From NCBI RefSeq assembly GCF_030381805.1, contig NZ_JAUDRH010000014.1, positions 195,750-259,749 on the forward strand: a DNA stretch of 64,000 nt, read 5' to 3'. Below are positions 62,293 to 64,000 of the stretch, piece after piece. Both the position numbers and the translations under genes were made by a program. Position 1 is the stretch's first letter; the number at the start of each line of letters is the position of its first letter. The DNA is from Chlorogloeopsis sp. ULAP01 (GTDB lineage Bacteria > Cyanobacteriota > Cyanobacteriia > Cyanobacteriales > Nostocaceae). The notes under the pieces were generated by a model. That model was not told the DNA's origin. It made no database searches and worked only from the letters and a program-made list of their open reading frames with translations.

Positions 62293-63456
62293 CTACAAAA
62301 TCCCAAGCATATGTAATAGACCATGTCCAGTAATTAATTCAATCATCAAGCCAATAAAACCAAGCATGGCAATGCGGCCATTCCACACTTCTGCACTTGT
62401 AGTAATTCCCCATTCCCAACGCTCTGGTGGATAGATTTTGACTTTTTTCTTCATTTGGTAGACTTGCGAAAGCTTAATACTGGGAGCTTTGAGGGCATCA
62501 ACTACCAAGTCTGCTAACGCTTTAATAAATACTGGATGAGTATTAAGAGCAGGTACGCGACGGAAGTTATGAATTCCTGCTTCCTCTGCAATTTCTCGAT
62601 ACTCAAGGTCAATTTCTTCGAGCGTCTCTATATGTTCAGATACGAAACTTATAGGCACTACAACCAAGTCTTTTACGCCTTTTTCTGCTAGTTCTGGGAT
62701 GGCATCTTCAGTATAGGGTTGCAGCCATTCTACAGGGCCAACACGGCTTTGGTAAGCCAATGTATGAGCATTAGGACGATTGAGTGTCTGCATAATCAAA
62801 TAGGTGCATTCCTCAATCTCTTGCTGATAAGGGTCACCTGCTTCTTCAACATAACTTTTGGGAACTCCGTGAGCGCTGAAGAATATATGAGCCTCATCTG
62901 CATTGGGCAGTTGATCAAGTTCTTGAGCTATCAGTGCCGCCATTGCTTGAAGATATCCTGGTTGCTTGTACCAGGAGGGAATAACGGTATATTCAATTCG
63001 CTGGAGTCTTGGGTCTTGTTGCCAAATTATCTCTAAAAGCCGAAAGCTAGAGCCGCTGGTACTGATAGAAAATTGGGGATAAAGTGGCAATATAACCAAT
63101 TTTTCGATACCGTCTTGGTTAAGGCGAGCGATCGCTTCTTCCGTATAAGGATGCCAGTAACGCATACCAATGTATATGTTGGCTTCCTGTCCCAAAAAGT
63201 GCAGTTGTTCTTTTAAAGCTTCGCCCTGGGCTTCAGTAATACGTCGCAATGGGGAACCACCCCCTATTTTGCGGTAGTTTTCTTGAGATTTTTTGGTACG
63301 GCGTGAGGCAATAAACCAAGCTAGGGGCTTTTGCAACCAGGGAAAAGGTAGGCGAATGATCTCTGGATCAGAAAACAAGTTATATAAAAACGGTCCTACA
63401 TCCTCTAATTTCTCCGGACCACCGAGATTGAGTAGTAATACGCCTACACGACCCAT
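62293..63456 (-). CDS. hemH: Ferrochelatase with C-terminal CAB/HLIP helix
   Basis: VGVLLLNLGGPEKLEDVGPF opens the chelatase; HIFFSAHGVPKSYVEEAGDP carries the catalytic His and VVPISFVSEHIETLEEIDLE the Glu pair. A linker (YPPERWEWG) leads to SAEVWNGRIAMLGFIGLMIE, the chlorophyll a/b-binding-like helix found only in cyanobacterial and plant type ferrochelatases. It inserts iron into protoporphyrin IX. The gene is unrelated to the sulfur island. Confidence 0.93.
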   Translation of the reverse strand: MGRVGVLLLNLGGPEKLEDVGPFLYNLFSDPEIIRLPFPWLQKPLAWFIASRRTKKSQENYRKIGGGSPLRRITEAQGEALKEQLHFLGQEANIYIGMRYWHPYTEEAIARLNQDGIEKLVILPLYPQFSISTSGSSFRLLEIIWQQDPRLQRIEYTVIPSWYKQPGYLQAMAALIAQELDQLPNADEAHIFFSAHGVPKSYVEEAGDPYQQEIEECTYLIMQTLNRPNAHTLAYQSRVGPVEWLQPYTEDAIPELAEKGVKDLVVVPISFVSEHIETLEEIDLEYREIAEEAGIHNFRRVPALNTHPVFIKALADLVVDALKAPSIKLSQVYQMKKKVKIYPPERWEWGITTSAEVWNGRIAMLGFIGLMIELITGHGLLHMLGIL

Positions 63457-63691
63457 AGCAGTAACAATCCCCCAATCTTTTCAGCTTTTTACTAATGTTA
63501 ACAATAATATCTTGATCTAAATATATAAGTTAACTAAAAGGAAAGAAGTAATGGCACCTATATTTAAGAGATTAGAGTTACAGTTACCAGTGGCTGTATG
63601 ATTCCATACTCGTGTAACCGCTTTAAGCATAGCGGTGAGGTAAAATTTCGCCAACTAGCTTTGTGTGGTTTAACAATTCACTACAGATACA

Positions 63692-63895
63692 AAAATTATC
63701 GACTTATGTTGCGGTAGTACACAAGCAACAAAATTTTTGGTGAAATATTCACATTCGCAAAATGTAATCGACTTAGACGCTTCACCTTTATCTTTGGATA
63801 GAACAAAGCAAATACTACCTCAAGTAGATGCAAAAATAAGTTCTTTCTTTGAAACAGAGACTGATTGGGAATTATTAAAGACTAATTTGCTATAA
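63692..63895 (+). pseudogene. SAM methyltransferase fragment
   Basis: KIIDLCCGSTQATKFLVKYS and NVIDLDASPLSLDRTKQI correspond to motif I and II of a class I methyltransferase. The frame then ends early at WELLKTNLL. No start codon or N-terminal domain precedes it. It is a truncated remnant. Confidence 0.65.
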
Positions 63896-63912
63896 TTATC
63901 TACTAACCGAAA

Positions 63913-63943
63913 GCCTCCTGTAGATGAGTAAAGGAGGCATTTT
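63913..63943 (+). terminator. Intrinsic terminator
   Basis: GCCTCCT and AGGAGGC flank a 12-base loop and are followed by ATTTTT. It lies 18 bases past the methyltransferase fragment. Confidence 0.7.
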
Positions 63944-64000
63944 TGATTAGATTAGTAATAAAAAACCTGGCACCGAGCTATTTTCACGTGGGGCAACCCC

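Larger units (their letters stand above)
63457..64000. other. Right-end region with a gene remnant
   Basis: Holds a methyltransferase fragment and a terminator, both listed. A small ACCGCT/AGCGGT hairpin lies at 63617-63636. No complete gene is visible. Confidence 0.5.

Noticed and set aside
1..64000. CRISPR arrays, tRNA and rRNA genes
   Set aside because: The repeats seen are heptameric STRRs and dispersed palindromes without spacers, and no tRNA cloverleaf or rRNA sequence was recognised.

Overview
The window is chromosomal or large-plasmid DNA of a filamentous, probably heterocyst-forming (Nostocales) cyanobacterium. The signs are many GCGATCGC (HIP1) octamers, a ferrochelatase with a C-terminal chlorophyll-binding helix, an SLH-type outer-membrane porin, runs of short heptameric repeats (STRRs), and the Nostoc-style N-terminal HTH of the TIR protein. 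No rRNA, tRNA or CRISPR array was seen.

Positions 1 to about 49600 are largely an organosulfur acquisition island. Left part (1-9400): two LLM-class flavin monooxygenases, an amidohydrolase, a flavoprotein monooxygenase-like enzyme, an alpha/beta hydrolase, a methyltransferase, a DsbA/HCCA-isomerase-like protein and an aldo/keto reductase broken by one stop codon. Next (9900-21500): an ABC exporter, two copies of a flavoprotein plus 2[4Fe-4S] ferredoxin pair resembling APS reductase, two tandem HAD phosphatases, a DszC-like acyl-CoA-dehydrogenase-fold enzyme, a D-2-hydroxyacid dehydrogenase and a sulfonate-type binding protein. Then (22000-38600): an aldo/keto reductase, a porin, three more SsuA-like binding proteins, one ATPase (ssuB), one permease (ssuC), a nitroreductase, a second DszC-like enzyme, a decayed ssuD, and a dimethyl-sulfone operon (small membrane protein, cytoplasmic PhnD-like protein, sfnG, sfnB). 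After a toxin-antitoxin pair and a DUF1003 protein come sbpA (sulfate binding), a pstSCAB phosphate transporter, a TTC38-like TPR protein and ssuDE.

Porin and binding proteins would bring sulfonates, sulfones or sulfate esters in. SsuE or the nitroreductase would supply reduced flavin. The LLM and DszC/SfnB-like enzymes would release sulfite and the side enzymes would handle the carbon remnants. Nine copies of one inverted-repeat operator, TACNGTA-N12-TACNGTA, lie in the intergenic regions of this island and nowhere else that I found, so it is probably one regulon with an unidentified regulator.

Positions 49700-56300 hold a different module: an HTH-TIR-methyltransferase fusion divergent from a double-glycine secreted peptide, a C39-peptidase ABC exporter and an HlyD adaptor. 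The rest (56400-64000) is a decayed tannase gene, PadR and AraC regulators, DsrE, DUF4174 and GNAT proteins, hemH and a methyltransferase remnant.
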